Source: Ectopseudomonas khazarica
GTDB taxonomy: Bacteria; Pseudomonadota; Gammaproteobacteria; Pseudomonadales; Pseudomonadaceae
Direction of reading: 5' to 3'
Assembly: GCF_004521985.1 (NCBI RefSeq)
Contig: NZ_SBHZ01000023.1
Span: 1-64,000, forward strand
DNA: 64,000 nucleotides
Shown: positions 1-7,774 of the stretch, one piece after another
Position numbering within the stretch: position 1 is the stretch's first letter
Layout of the letters: the number at the start of each line of letters is the position of its first letter
Position numbers and translations under genes: made by a program
The notes under the pieces: generated by a model
What the model was told of the DNA's origin: nothing
The model's input: only the letters and a program-made list of their open reading frames with translations
The model's database searches: none

Positions 1-111
1 CCGCCATATCCCCGCCCCGATTCCCGCACGCGGCAAAGATTCCCCGGCACGGCGTTGCGCATGCAGAAACCGGCTTGGCATCACAGTTTCAGCTCATCCC
101 AACTTTCCAGC

Positions 112-139
112 GAACTTATCGCGCCGTTTAGTTATCGGA
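112..139 (+). promoter_or_regulatory. AlgU (sigma-22) type promoter candidate, distal
   Basis: GAACTT at 112-117 matches the -35 of AlgU/RpoE promoters. A 17-base spacer leads to TCGGA at 135-139, an imperfect -10. It would give a leader near 470 bases, longer than in P. aeruginosa, so it competes with the candidate at 251-278. Confidence 0.35.
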
Positions 140-238
140 TAGTTTCGAATTAATTAAATCGCGATGTGCCATCATGCATTTTGCAAACTTGCCACTATAT
201 TGCGATCAATTAGCCGTTCAGCTCCGGTTCAGCATCAG

Positions 239-247
239 GACGAACGG
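239..247 (-). promoter_or_regulatory. AlgR-binding box
   Basis: GACGAACGG is the exact reverse complement of CCGTTCGTC, the AlgR recognition core known from the algD promoter of P. aeruginosa. It ends three bases before the -35-like GAACTA at 251. A weaker relative, CCGTTCAGC, lies at 213-221. The match is seen; binding is inferred. Confidence 0.6.
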
Positions 248-250
248 TAG

Positions 251-278
251 GAACTATCGGAAAGCGCCACGACTCATA
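251..278 (+). promoter_or_regulatory. AlgU-type promoter candidate for algD, proximal
   Basis: GAACTA at 251-256, a 17-base spacer and TCATA at 274-278 fit the AlgU/RpoE pattern. Transcription from about 285 would leave a leader near 335 bases, close to the long leader known in P. aeruginosa. The adjoining AlgR box favours this site over the one at 112. Confidence 0.45.
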
Positions 279-524
279 CAGCCCGTAACACATTTCAATA
301 CATAACTTTCTTTGTCACTGAACCTGCCTGATTGCGAATTAACTTTCGCCGGACAGATTCGCCCAAACGAAAGTTCCTGTATTCAACAGGGAGATTCACG
401 AACCCGCCAAAGTACTGAAACAGAGGCCTCCCGCGAGGCACAAGCGACAACATCAAAGGGCCACTCTCTTATAAAGGCCCGTACTTGGCACCACTTCCGG
501 TGCCCCACTCTACTTATGCCTGAA

Positions 525-556
525 TGAACTTGCCGCTGTAATGAACAGCAAGTTCA
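525..556 (+). promoter_or_regulatory. Hairpin in the algD leader
   Basis: TGAACTTG (525-532) and CAAGTTCA (549-556) are perfect complements, with additional CTG/CAG pairing inside. There is no T-run, so it is not a simple terminator. It lies 62 bases before the algD start and could form in the mRNA leader or act as a DNA operator. Confidence 0.4.
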
Positions 557-618
557 CGGACGCGTTTTGGCCATAAGGCCAGTATTTGAAACTGCATCAT
601 ACGGACGAGGTGAATACC

Positions 619-1929
619 ATGCGAATCAGTATCTTCGGTTTGGGTTATGTAGGGGCCGTGTGTGCCGGCTGTTTGTCGGCTCGCGGCCATGACGTGATTG
701 GCGTGGATATTTCCGCGCACAAGATCGACCTGATCAACAACGGCAAATCGCCCATCGTCGAACCGGGCCTGGAAGAACTGCTGCAACAGGGTCTGCGTCA
801 GGGCCGCCTGCGCGGCACCACCGATGTCGCTGCAGCCGTACTGGAAAGCGATGTGTCGTTCATCTGCGTCGGCACGCCGAGCAAGAAGAACGGCGACCTG
901 GAGCTGAACTACATCGAAGGCGTGTGCCGCGAGATCGGCATGGCCATGCGCGACAAGGGCGAGCGCCACACCGTGGTGGTACGCAGCACCGTACTGCCGG
1001 GCACCGCGAAGAACGTGGTGCTGCCGATCCTCGAGGACTGCTCGGGCAAGAAGGCCGGCGTCGACTTCGGCCTGGCGGTGAACCCCGAGTTCCTCCGCGA
1101 GAGCACCGCGATCAAGGACTACGACTTCCCGCCGATGACCGTCATCGGCGAGCTGGACCGCGCCTCCGGCGACCTGCTGGAAAGCATCTACAGCGAGCTG
1201 GACGCACCGGTCATCCGCAAGGACATCGAAGTCGCCGAGATGATCAAGTACACCTGCAACGTCTGGCACGCCGCCAAGGTCACCTTCGCCAACGAGATCG
1301 GCAACATCGCCAAGGCCGTCGGCGTCGATGGTCGCGAGGTGATGGACGTGGTCTGCCAGGACCACAAGCTCAACCTCTCTCGCTACTACATGAAGCCCGG
1401 CTTCGCCTTCGGCGGCTCCTGCCTGCCCAAGGATGTGCGCGCCCTGAACTACCGGGCCGGCAGCCTGGACGTGGAGGCGCCGCTGATCGGCTCGCTGATG
1501 CGCAGCAACGCCGCCCAGGTGCAGAAGGCCTTCGACATCATCTCCAGTCATGACTCGCGCAAGGTCGCCCTGCTCGGCCTGAGCTTCAAGGCCGGCACCG
1601 ATGACCTGCGCGAAAGCCCGCAGGTGGAGCTGGCGGAAATGCTCATCGGCAAGGGCTTCGACCTGAGCATCTACGACCGCAACGTCGAGTACGCCCGCGT
1701 TCACGGCGCCAACAAGGACTACATCGAGTCGAAGATCCCGCACGTCTCCTCGCTGCTCAACAGCGACCTGGAAGACGTGGTGGCGAAGGCCGACATCATC
1801 GTCCTGGGCAACAGCGACGAGCGCTTCGCCAAACTGGCCGAGCAGGCGCCGAGCGGCAAGCGCGTGATCGACCTGGTGGGCTTCATGCCCCACGCCAGCA
1901 ATGGCGTGGCCGAAGGGATCTGCTGGTAA
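619..1929 (+). CDS. algD: GDP-mannose 6-dehydrogenase
   Basis: It oxidises GDP-mannose to GDP-mannuronate with NAD+, the committing cytoplasmic step of alginate synthesis. The 436 residues equal the length of P. aeruginosa AlgD. The N-terminal dinucleotide-binding motif GLGYVG is at 7-12, and the catalytic cysteine lies in GGSCLPKD at Cys268. The ATG at 619 is chosen over the in-frame ATG at 586 because it gives the conserved start MRISIFGLGYVG. It is the first gene of the operon and follows the long regulated leader. Identification is essentially certain. Confidence 0.98.
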   Translation: MRISIFGLGYVGAVCAGCLSARGHDVIGVDISAHKIDLINNGKSPIVEPGLEELLQQGLRQGRLRGTTDVAAAVLESDVSFICVGTPSKKNGDLELNYIEGVCREIGMAMRDKGERHTVVVRSTVLPGTAKNVVLPILEDCSGKKAGVDFGLAVNPEFLRESTAIKDYDFPPMTVIGELDRASGDLLESIYSELDAPVIRKDIEVAEMIKYTCNVWHAAKVTFANEIGNIAKAVGVDGREVMDVVCQDHKLNLSRYYMKPGFAFGGSCLPKDVRALNYRAGSLDVEAPLIGSLMRSNAAQVQKAFDIISSHDSRKVALLGLSFKAGTDDLRESPQVELAEMLIGKGFDLSIYDRNVEYARVHGANKDYIESKIPHVSSLLNSDLEDVVAKADIIVLGNSDERFAKLAEQAPSGKRVIDLVGFMPHASNGVAEGICW

Positions 1930-1977
1930 GGGCCTGGCGTGCCCGCGTGCCAGGCACGCGGGCACCGAGAGACACAT

Positions 1978-3459
1978 ATGGACAAGCTCAAGAACGGCCT
2001 CAACGAAGCCAGCGGCTGGCTGCTCTATCTCAGCCTGCTGATGCTCCTGGCCCTGGCGTTGCCACGCACGGTGTTCGACCCCGAATCGCGGGACTTCCTC
2101 CTGCTCATCGGCATCGTCGGCATCTGGCGCTACTCCATGGGCGCCATGCACTTCGTGCGCGGCTGCCTGTTCCTCTATCTGGTCTACCCCTGGTATCGCC
2201 GCAAGGTGCTCAAGCTGGGCAAGGCGGCGGACCCTTCACATGTCTTCCTGATGGTCACCAGCTTTCGCATCGACGCGCTGACCACCGCCATGGTCTACCG
2301 CTCGGTGATTCGCGAAGCCATCGACTGCGGCTACCCGACCACCGTGGTGTGCTCGATCGTCGAGCTCTCCGACGAGCTGCTGATCAAGAACCTCTGGGCG
2401 CAGGCCGAGCCCCCCGAGCACGTCAAGCTGGACATCGTGCGCATCCCCGGCACCGGCAAGCGTGATGGCCTGGCCCACGGTTTCCGCGCCATCTCCCGGC
2501 AGATGCCGGACGAGCATGCGGTCGCGGCGGTGATCGACGGCGATACCGTGCTCGACCCGGGCGTGGTCAGGAAGTGCGTGCCCTGGTTCAAGCTGTTCCC
2601 CAACGTCGGCGGCCTGACCACCAACGAGTTCTGCGAGGTGCGCGGCAGCTACCTGATGAGCGAATGGCACAAGCTGCGCTTCGCCCAACGCCACCTCAAC
2701 ATGTGCTCGATGGCACTCTCCAAGCGCGTGCTGACCATGACCGGCCGCATGTCGGTATTCCGCGCCAGCGTGGTGACCAACCCCGAGTTCATCACCGACG
2801 TCGAGAGCGATCACCTGGAGCACTGGCGCCTGGGGCGTTTCCGCTTCCTCACCGGCGACGACAAATCCAGCTGGTTCAGCCTGATGCGCCTGGGCTACGA
2901 CACCTTCTACGTGCCCGACGCCAGCATCAACACGGTCGAGCACCCGCCGGAGAAGAGCTTCATCAAGGCCAGCCGCAAGCTGATGTTCCGCTGGTACGGC
3001 AACAACCTGCGGCAGAACTCGCGCGCCCTGCGCCTGGGTGTGAAGCGCCTCGGCGCCTTCACCAGCCTGGTGCTGTTCGATCAGCGGGTATCGATGTGGA
3101 CCTGCATCCTCGGCCTGTGCGTGGCGCTCATCGCCAGCATCAAGTACAGCCTGATGTACCTGCTGATCTACCTGCTGTGGATCGGCAGCACGCGCCTGAT
3201 CCTGACCCTGCTGCTGATGCTCTCCGGGCATCGCATCGGCCCGGCCTACCCGGTCCTTCTCTATTACAACCAGATCGTCGGTGCGCTGGTGAAGATCTAC
3301 GTGTTCTTCCGCCTCGACCAGCAGTCCTGGACCCGTCAACCGACCAAGTTGAACCGTGGCCTGTCCAGCTTCGCCAGCTGGTTCAACAGCTGGTCGTCAC
3401 GCGCCATGACCTTCTCTGCCGCCTCCGTCTTCATCGCCGCGCTGCTGGCGCTGGTGTGA
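1978..3459 (+). CDS. alg8: Alginate polymerase, GT2 glycosyltransferase
   Basis: This inner-membrane processive glycosyltransferase polymerises GDP-mannuronate into polymannuronate, working with Alg44. It has 493 residues. Membrane segments near the N-terminus and a cluster at the C-terminus flank a cytoplasmic GT2 domain, with the acidic nucleotide-binding motif IDGDTVL and a later ESDHLEHW segment. The ATG at 1978, preceded by a GAGAGA ribosome site, is preferred over an in-frame ATG at 1939. It lies 48 bases after algD. Confidence 0.97.
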   Translation: MDKLKNGLNEASGWLLYLSLLMLLALALPRTVFDPESRDFLLLIGIVGIWRYSMGAMHFVRGCLFLYLVYPWYRRKVLKLGKAADPSHVFLMVTSFRIDALTTAMVYRSVIREAIDCGYPTTVVCSIVELSDELLIKNLWAQAEPPEHVKLDIVRIPGTGKRDGLAHGFRAISRQMPDEHAVAAVIDGDTVLDPGVVRKCVPWFKLFPNVGGLTTNEFCEVRGSYLMSEWHKLRFAQRHLNMCSMALSKRVLTMTGRMSVFRASVVTNPEFITDVESDHLEHWRLGRFRFLTGDDKSSWFSLMRLGYDTFYVPDASINTVEHPPEKSFIKASRKLMFRWYGNNLRQNSRALRLGVKRLGAFTSLVLFDQRVSMWTCILGLCVALIASIKYSLMYLLIYLLWIGSTRLILTLLLMLSGHRIGPAYPVLLYYNQIVGALVKIYVFFRLDQQSWTRQPTKLNRGLSSFASWFNSWSSRAMTFSAASVFIAALLALV

Positions 3460-3485
3460 CCGTACTCGAATAGGAATTAGCCACC

Positions 3486-4649
3486 ATGAACTCTGTCGCC
3501 AATCTCAACGTCGTCCATGAGTCCGAAGCCCAGCGCCAGCACGCCCGCGTCAAGCTGCCCGGGCGCCTGCGCTACAGCAATGCCCAGCGCGAGCGCATCG
3601 ACGCGCGCCTGCAGGATGTCTCCGCGGGTGGTTTCAGCTTCACCAGCGAGAACGCCACGCACAAGGTCGGCGACTTCCATCGCGGCCAGCTGCAGTTCCA
3701 GCTCGACAGCCTGGTCCTGGGCCTGGACATCGAGTTCCAGGTCACCTCGGTGCAGCCCGAGCACAACCGCGTCGGCTGCCAGTTCCATGGCCTCGGCGCC
3801 CGCGAGACGGCCGCCCTGCGCCACCTGATCAGCGCCCACCTGGCCGGCGAGCTGGTCAATGTCGGCGAAGTGCTGCACATTCTCCAGCGCGACAACTTCA
3901 CCAAGGCGCGCAAGAACGGCTCCGGCAGCGGTATGGGCGTGTTCGGCCGTCTGCGTGCGGTCACCTTCAGTGGCGCCATCTTCCTCATCGGCCTGGCCGC
4001 CTTCGGCTACATCGGCAAGTCGATCTACGGCCTGTACTTCGTCACCCATGCCCAGTCGGCGCAGATCAGCCTGCCGGCGCTGCAGGTGACCATGCCGCGC
4101 GAGGGCAGCGTGCAGAGCCTGGCCCAGCCTGACGGGATGATCGAGAAAGGCGCGCCGATCGCCACCTTCACCACCAGCATGCTGGAGATGCTCAAGGGCC
4201 ACCTGGGCGACGACCAGCTCGAGCCGAGCCAGATCGAGGCGCTGTTCGCCCGCGAGATGCAGGGCACCCTGACCAGCCCGTGCAACTGCAAGATCGCCCG
4301 TCAGCTGGTCGCGGACGGCCAGTTCGCCAGCAAGGGCGACGTGATCTTCGAGCTGGTGCCGCAGGATGGCGTGGCCACTGTCAGCGCCAGCTTTCCCTAC
4401 CGCCACCTGGAGCAGGCCCGCCCGGGCACGCCGGTGACCTTCAAGGTCGCGGGTGAAGAACAGTCGCGGCGCGGCGAGATCGTCAGCAGCAGCCTGCACG
4501 ACGGCGGCCTGAGCTCGGACATCCGCGTGGTGATCAAGCCGCAGGACACCCTGCCCGCCAGCCTCGCCGGACAGCCGGTGGACGTGGTCATCGACCGTGG
4601 TCCGTCGCTGAGCTGGCTGGTCGATCGCGCCGTCGCCGCAGGTCGATAG
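3486..4649 (+). CDS. alg44: c-di-GMP receptor of alginate polymerisation
   Basis: It binds c-di-GMP and thereby activates Alg8. The 387 residues start with a PilZ domain. Arg17 and Arg21 form the RxxxR motif, and Asp44, Ser46 and Gly49 form DxSxxG, at the same positions I recall for P. aeruginosa. One membrane helix (about 158-180) is followed by a periplasmic domain resembling membrane-fusion proteins. Because all binding residues are present, c-di-GMP control of alginate should operate here. Its stop codon directly abuts the repeat element that separates it from algK. Confidence 0.97.
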   Translation: MNSVANLNVVHESEAQRQHARVKLPGRLRYSNAQRERIDARLQDVSAGGFSFTSENATHKVGDFHRGQLQFQLDSLVLGLDIEFQVTSVQPEHNRVGCQFHGLGARETAALRHLISAHLAGELVNVGEVLHILQRDNFTKARKNGSGSGMGVFGRLRAVTFSGAIFLIGLAAFGYIGKSIYGLYFVTHAQSAQISLPALQVTMPREGSVQSLAQPDGMIEKGAPIATFTTSMLEMLKGHLGDDQLEPSQIEALFAREMQGTLTSPCNCKIARQLVADGQFASKGDVIFELVPQDGVATVSASFPYRHLEQARPGTPVTFKVAGEEQSRRGEIVSSSLHDGGLSSDIRVVIKPQDTLPASLAGQPVDVVIDRGPSLSWLVDRAVAAGR

Positions 4650-4912
4650 GGTCTGTTGAAGTTTATTCGCGGCCGCGCCGGAGCCAGTTTTTGCGCGGAG
4701 CAAGGCATGAGGAGAGAAGTTTGGTTATTCCAAATGAACGACGAATAACGCAGCACCGCGCAAAAACTGGCCCGGCCCTTCCGGGTTGCGCGGCAAATGT
4801 CGCCAGGCTGCGTTGCGGAGCTTGGCAAGGGAACGACCATTACCGGCGCTCCACGCCTTGCCTGGCGACATTTGGCGCAGCAACGCGACGCGCGATGAAA
4901 CATCAACAGCCC
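4650..4912. repeat. Nested inverted-repeat element between alg44 and algK
   Basis: Imperfect terminal inverted repeats (4650-4664 and 4898-4912, 13 of 15 matching) enclose two large hairpins. The first pairs 4683-4698 with 4756-4771 (16 bases, perfect) and contains an inner 7-base stem (4724-4730/4743-4749). The second pairs 4795-4808 with 4860-4873 (14 bases, perfect). No transposase is encoded. The form suggests a non-autonomous mobile repeat (MITE or REP/BIME-like). It fills nearly the whole gap in the operon. Confidence 0.75.
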
Positions 4913-4926
4913 CTACGGAGATCGCC

Positions 4927-6303
4927 GTGAGCATGCCACTTCTTCGCCCCGCCCTGCTCGGTTTGGCCGTCGGCGCCACGCTGGCCGGTTGCGCCGGCCT
5001 GCCGGACGAGCGCCTGGCCCGTGAAGCCCTGCACAGCGGCGACCAGCAGACTGCCGAATGGCATTTCCGTCAACTCGCCGAGATGGGCTACAGCGACGCG
5101 CAGATCGGTCTGGCCGATATCTACGCGGCCGGCGGCCAGGACCAGGATCTGGATCAGGCCGAGCGCATCTACCGCCAGGCCCTGGACGGTTCGCCTCGGG
5201 CCAAGGCACGCCTCGGCAAGCTGCTGGCACGCAAGCCCGGCAGCAGCCTGGCCGAGCGCCAGGAAGCCGCCGAGCTGCTGGAAAGCGCCAGCCGCGCCGG
5301 CGAGCCGAGCGCGCTGCTGCCGCTGACCGAACTCTACCTGTTCTACCCACAGGACTTTCCCGCCATGAACATCGCGCAACGTATCCAAGACTGGCGCCAG
5401 GAAGGCCGGCCGCAGGCCGAGCTGGCGCAGATTCTCCTGTACCGCACCGATGGCACCTACGACCAGCACCTGGGCGAGATCGAACGCATCTGCCAGGCCC
5501 GCCTGGCCAGCAACGACGCCTGCTATGTGGAACTGGCGACTGTGTACCAGAAGCAGAATCGCGAAGACGACCGCGAAGCGCTGCTCGAGCAACTGCTGGC
5601 CGGCTACCGCACGGGCACTGTCTCGCCCAACCAGGTCGAGTCCGTGGCCCAGGTGCTCAGCGATGCCGAGCTCGGCCAGCCGCAGCCGCAACGTGCCCAG
5701 GACCTGCTCGAAACGATCGCCCCGGACTACCCGGCGGCCTGGGTCAGCCTGGCGCGTCTGCTCTACGACTACCCGGCGCAGGGCGATACCGAGACCCTGC
5801 TCGGCTACCTGGACAAGGGCCGCGAAGCCGCCGTGCCGCGCGCCGAGCTGTTGCTGGGGCGCCTGTACTACGAAGGCAAGCTGCTGCCGAAAGAACCGCA
5901 CAAGGCCGAGCAGCACCTGCGCAAGGCCGCGCCCAGCGAGCCCAGCGCCAACTACTACCTGGGACAGCTCTACCTGCGTGGCTACCTCGGCGAGGTCTAC
6001 GCCCAGCAGGCCCTGGACCACCTGCTCAGCGCCGCCCGCGCCGGCCAGCTCAGCGCCGATTTCGCCCTGGCGCAGATGTTCAGCCAGGGCCGTGGCGTCA
6101 AGCCCAACCCGGTCAACGCCTACGTCTTCAGCCAGCTGGCCCTGCCGCGCAACACGCCGCCGACCTTCGAGCTGGCGCACGCGGTGGCCGAGAGCCTGAC
6201 CCCGGCGCAACTGGCCGAGGGCCAGCGCCTGCTGCGCGAGGAGCGCGATGCACGCGGCATCGTCCTGCAGCAACAGGCCGCCCTGCAGGTCAGCCAGCCA
6301 TGA
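4927..6303 (+). CDS. algK: Alginate secretion TPR lipoprotein
   Basis: AlgK is an outer-membrane-anchored lipoprotein made of Sel1/TPR-like helical repeats. It helps AlgE insert and links it to the periplasmic alginate complex. A signal peptide ends in the lipobox LAGC, followed by repeats such as AELLLGRLYYEGK and ANYYLGQLYLRG. The start is uncertain: GTG at 4927 has GGAG six bases upstream, while ATG at 4933 would be twelve bases away. Both keep the signal peptide. The protein is 458 residues from the GTG. Its stop overlaps the algE start. Confidence 0.95.
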   Translation: MSMPLLRPALLGLAVGATLAGCAGLPDERLAREALHSGDQQTAEWHFRQLAEMGYSDAQIGLADIYAAGGQDQDLDQAERIYRQALDGSPRAKARLGKLLARKPGSSLAERQEAAELLESASRAGEPSALLPLTELYLFYPQDFPAMNIAQRIQDWRQEGRPQAELAQILLYRTDGTYDQHLGEIERICQARLASNDACYVELATVYQKQNREDDREALLEQLLAGYRTGTVSPNQVESVAQVLSDAELGQPQPQRAQDLLETIAPDYPAAWVSLARLLYDYPAQGDTETLLGYLDKGREAAVPRAELLLGRLYYEGKLLPKEPHKAEQHLRKAAPSEPSANYYLGQLYLRGYLGEVYAQQALDHLLSAARAGQLSADFALAQMFSQGRGVKPNPVNAYVFSQLALPRNTPPTFELAHAVAESLTPAQLAEGQRLLREERDARGIVLQQQAALQVSQP

Positions 6304-7763
6304 ACAAGGATGCCCGCATGCAGCTAAACCGTATCGTCAGTCAACTGGGACTGGGCGCCAGCCTGCTGGCAGCCAGCACCGCCCCAGTCTGGGCGGCGGA
6401 TGCAACGAAGAACTTCGGCCTGGACGTGAAGATCACCGCGCAATCGGAAGACGACCGCGACCTGGGTACCCGCAGTGGTGGTGACGTCAACGGCCTCGGC
6501 CTCGACGTTCGGCCCTGGGTCTACGGCGAGCGTGGCAACTGGAGCGCCTTCGCCATGGGCCAGGCGGTGACCGCCACCGATACCATCGAGACCGACCCGT
6601 TGCAGGACGATGGCGAAACCAGCGAGCAAGGCAACGACGCACGTCAGCCGGACAAGAGCTACCTGGCGCTGCGCGAATTCTGGGTCGACTACGCCGGCCT
6701 CACCGCGTACCCCGGCGAGCACCTGCGCGTCGGGCGCCAGCGCCTGCGCAGTGACGAAGGCAGCTGGTGGGACACCAATATCGAGGCCGTCAACTGGCGC
6801 TTCGACACCACCCTGCTGCAAGCCACCGTCGGTGTCGCCGAGCGCTTCTCCGACTACCGCACCGACCTCGACGACCTGGCGCCCGAAGACGAGGATCGCC
6901 AGCACGTCTTCGCCGGCCTCGACTACCAGTGGACGCCCGGCCATCGCATCGGCGCCAAGCTGCACCACAGCCGCGACGACGGCCACCTGGCCAACCCCGG
7001 CGAGCGCATCGACGAGCTGAGCAAGCGCTACACCGGCGACCTCACCTGGTTCGGCGTGCACGCCGACGGCGGCTTCTTCGAGCGCAACTCGCGCAACCGC
7101 CTCAACTACTGGGCGCAGTTGACCTGGCTGCAGGGCGACACCGACCAGCTGCAACAGCAGGTGGTCGGCGACGAGCGCCTGGCCACCGGCTCGCGCAGCC
7201 AGGACGTCGACGCCTGGGCAATCGACCTGGGCCTGCGCTACAGCCTCGATGACAACTGGAAGGTCGGCGCTGCCTACGCCCGTGGCAGCGGCGGTGGCGA
7301 TGACGATACCTCGCACCAGTTCATGCAGACCGGCCTGCAGAGCAACCGTGCCAACTTCACCGGCGTCGAATCGCGCCTGCACCGCTACGGCGAGGCCTTC
7401 CGCGGCGAGCTCTCCAACCTGCAGGTGGCCAGTGCATTCAGCTCCTTGCAGCTGGGCGAGGACTACGACGCCAGCGTCGTCTACCACCGTTTCTGGCGCG
7501 TCGATGACGATCAGGACGTCGGTGACAGCGGCATCACCGCGCCGCTGCAAGCCGGCGAGAAAGACATCGGCCAGGAAGTCGACCTGGTGCTGACCCGCTA
7601 CTTCAAGCAGGGCCTGCTGCCGGCCGCCGTGGCCGAACAGCTGGACGAACGCTCGGCACTGGTACGTCTGCGCGCCGGCGTGTTCCTGCCCGGCGATGCC
7701 TATGGCAGCGGCACCGACTCGGTGATGCACCGCGCCTTCGTCGACTTCATCTGGCGCTTCTGA
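6300..7763 (+). CDS. algE: Alginate outer-membrane porin
   Basis: AlgE is an 18-stranded beta-barrel that exports alginate across the outer membrane. The 487 residues begin with a signal peptide ending near VWAADA. Family blocks KNFGLDVKIT, REFWVDYAGLTAYPGEHLR and AYARGSGGG are present, and the protein ends in the outer-membrane signature FVDFIWRF with terminal Phe. The ATG at 6300 overlaps the algK stop. The reading frame stays open upstream through algK, but that part has no AlgE similarity. Confidence 0.97.
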   Translation: MNKDARMQLNRIVSQLGLGASLLAASTAPVWAADATKNFGLDVKITAQSEDDRDLGTRSGGDVNGLGLDVRPWVYGERGNWSAFAMGQAVTATDTIETDPLQDDGETSEQGNDARQPDKSYLALREFWVDYAGLTAYPGEHLRVGRQRLRSDEGSWWDTNIEAVNWRFDTTLLQATVGVAERFSDYRTDLDDLAPEDEDRQHVFAGLDYQWTPGHRIGAKLHHSRDDGHLANPGERIDELSKRYTGDLTWFGVHADGGFFERNSRNRLNYWAQLTWLQGDTDQLQQQVVGDERLATGSRSQDVDAWAIDLGLRYSLDDNWKVGAAYARGSGGGDDDTSHQFMQTGLQSNRANFTGVESRLHRYGEAFRGELSNLQVASAFSSLQLGEDYDASVVYHRFWRVDDDQDVGDSGITAPLQAGEKDIGQEVDLVLTRYFKQGLLPAAVAEQLDERSALVRLRAGVFLPGDAYGSGTDSVMHRAFVDFIWRF

Positions 7764-7774
7764 GGGATCGGACC

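Larger units (their letters stand above)
1..618. other. Non-coding leader upstream of algD
   Basis: I find no credible gene here; the only open frame (312-527) starts with TTG and has no ribosome site or recognisable protein. The stretch is AT-richer than its surroundings, especially around 130-230. It holds two AlgU-like promoter candidates, a perfect AlgR-type box and a hairpin near the gene, each listed separately. A long regulatory leader of this size is known for algD of P. aeruginosa, whose transcript starts several hundred bases before the gene. Confidence 0.7.

Noticed and set aside
484..500. Possible sigma-54 site near algD (TTGGCAC)
   Set aside because: The -12 GC element is missing at the right spacing.
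312..527. 71-residue open frame in the algD leader
   Set aside because: TTG start, no ribosome site, no recognisable sequence; it lies in a regulatory leader.
514..2151. 545-residue open frame on the minus strand opposite algD
   Set aside because: It is antisense to algD, has low-complexity composition typical of GC-rich shadow frames, and shows no family motif.
5058..6299. Long upstream extension of the algE frame across algK
   Set aside because: The extension is arginine-rich shadow translation; AlgE similarity begins at 6300 with a signal peptide.
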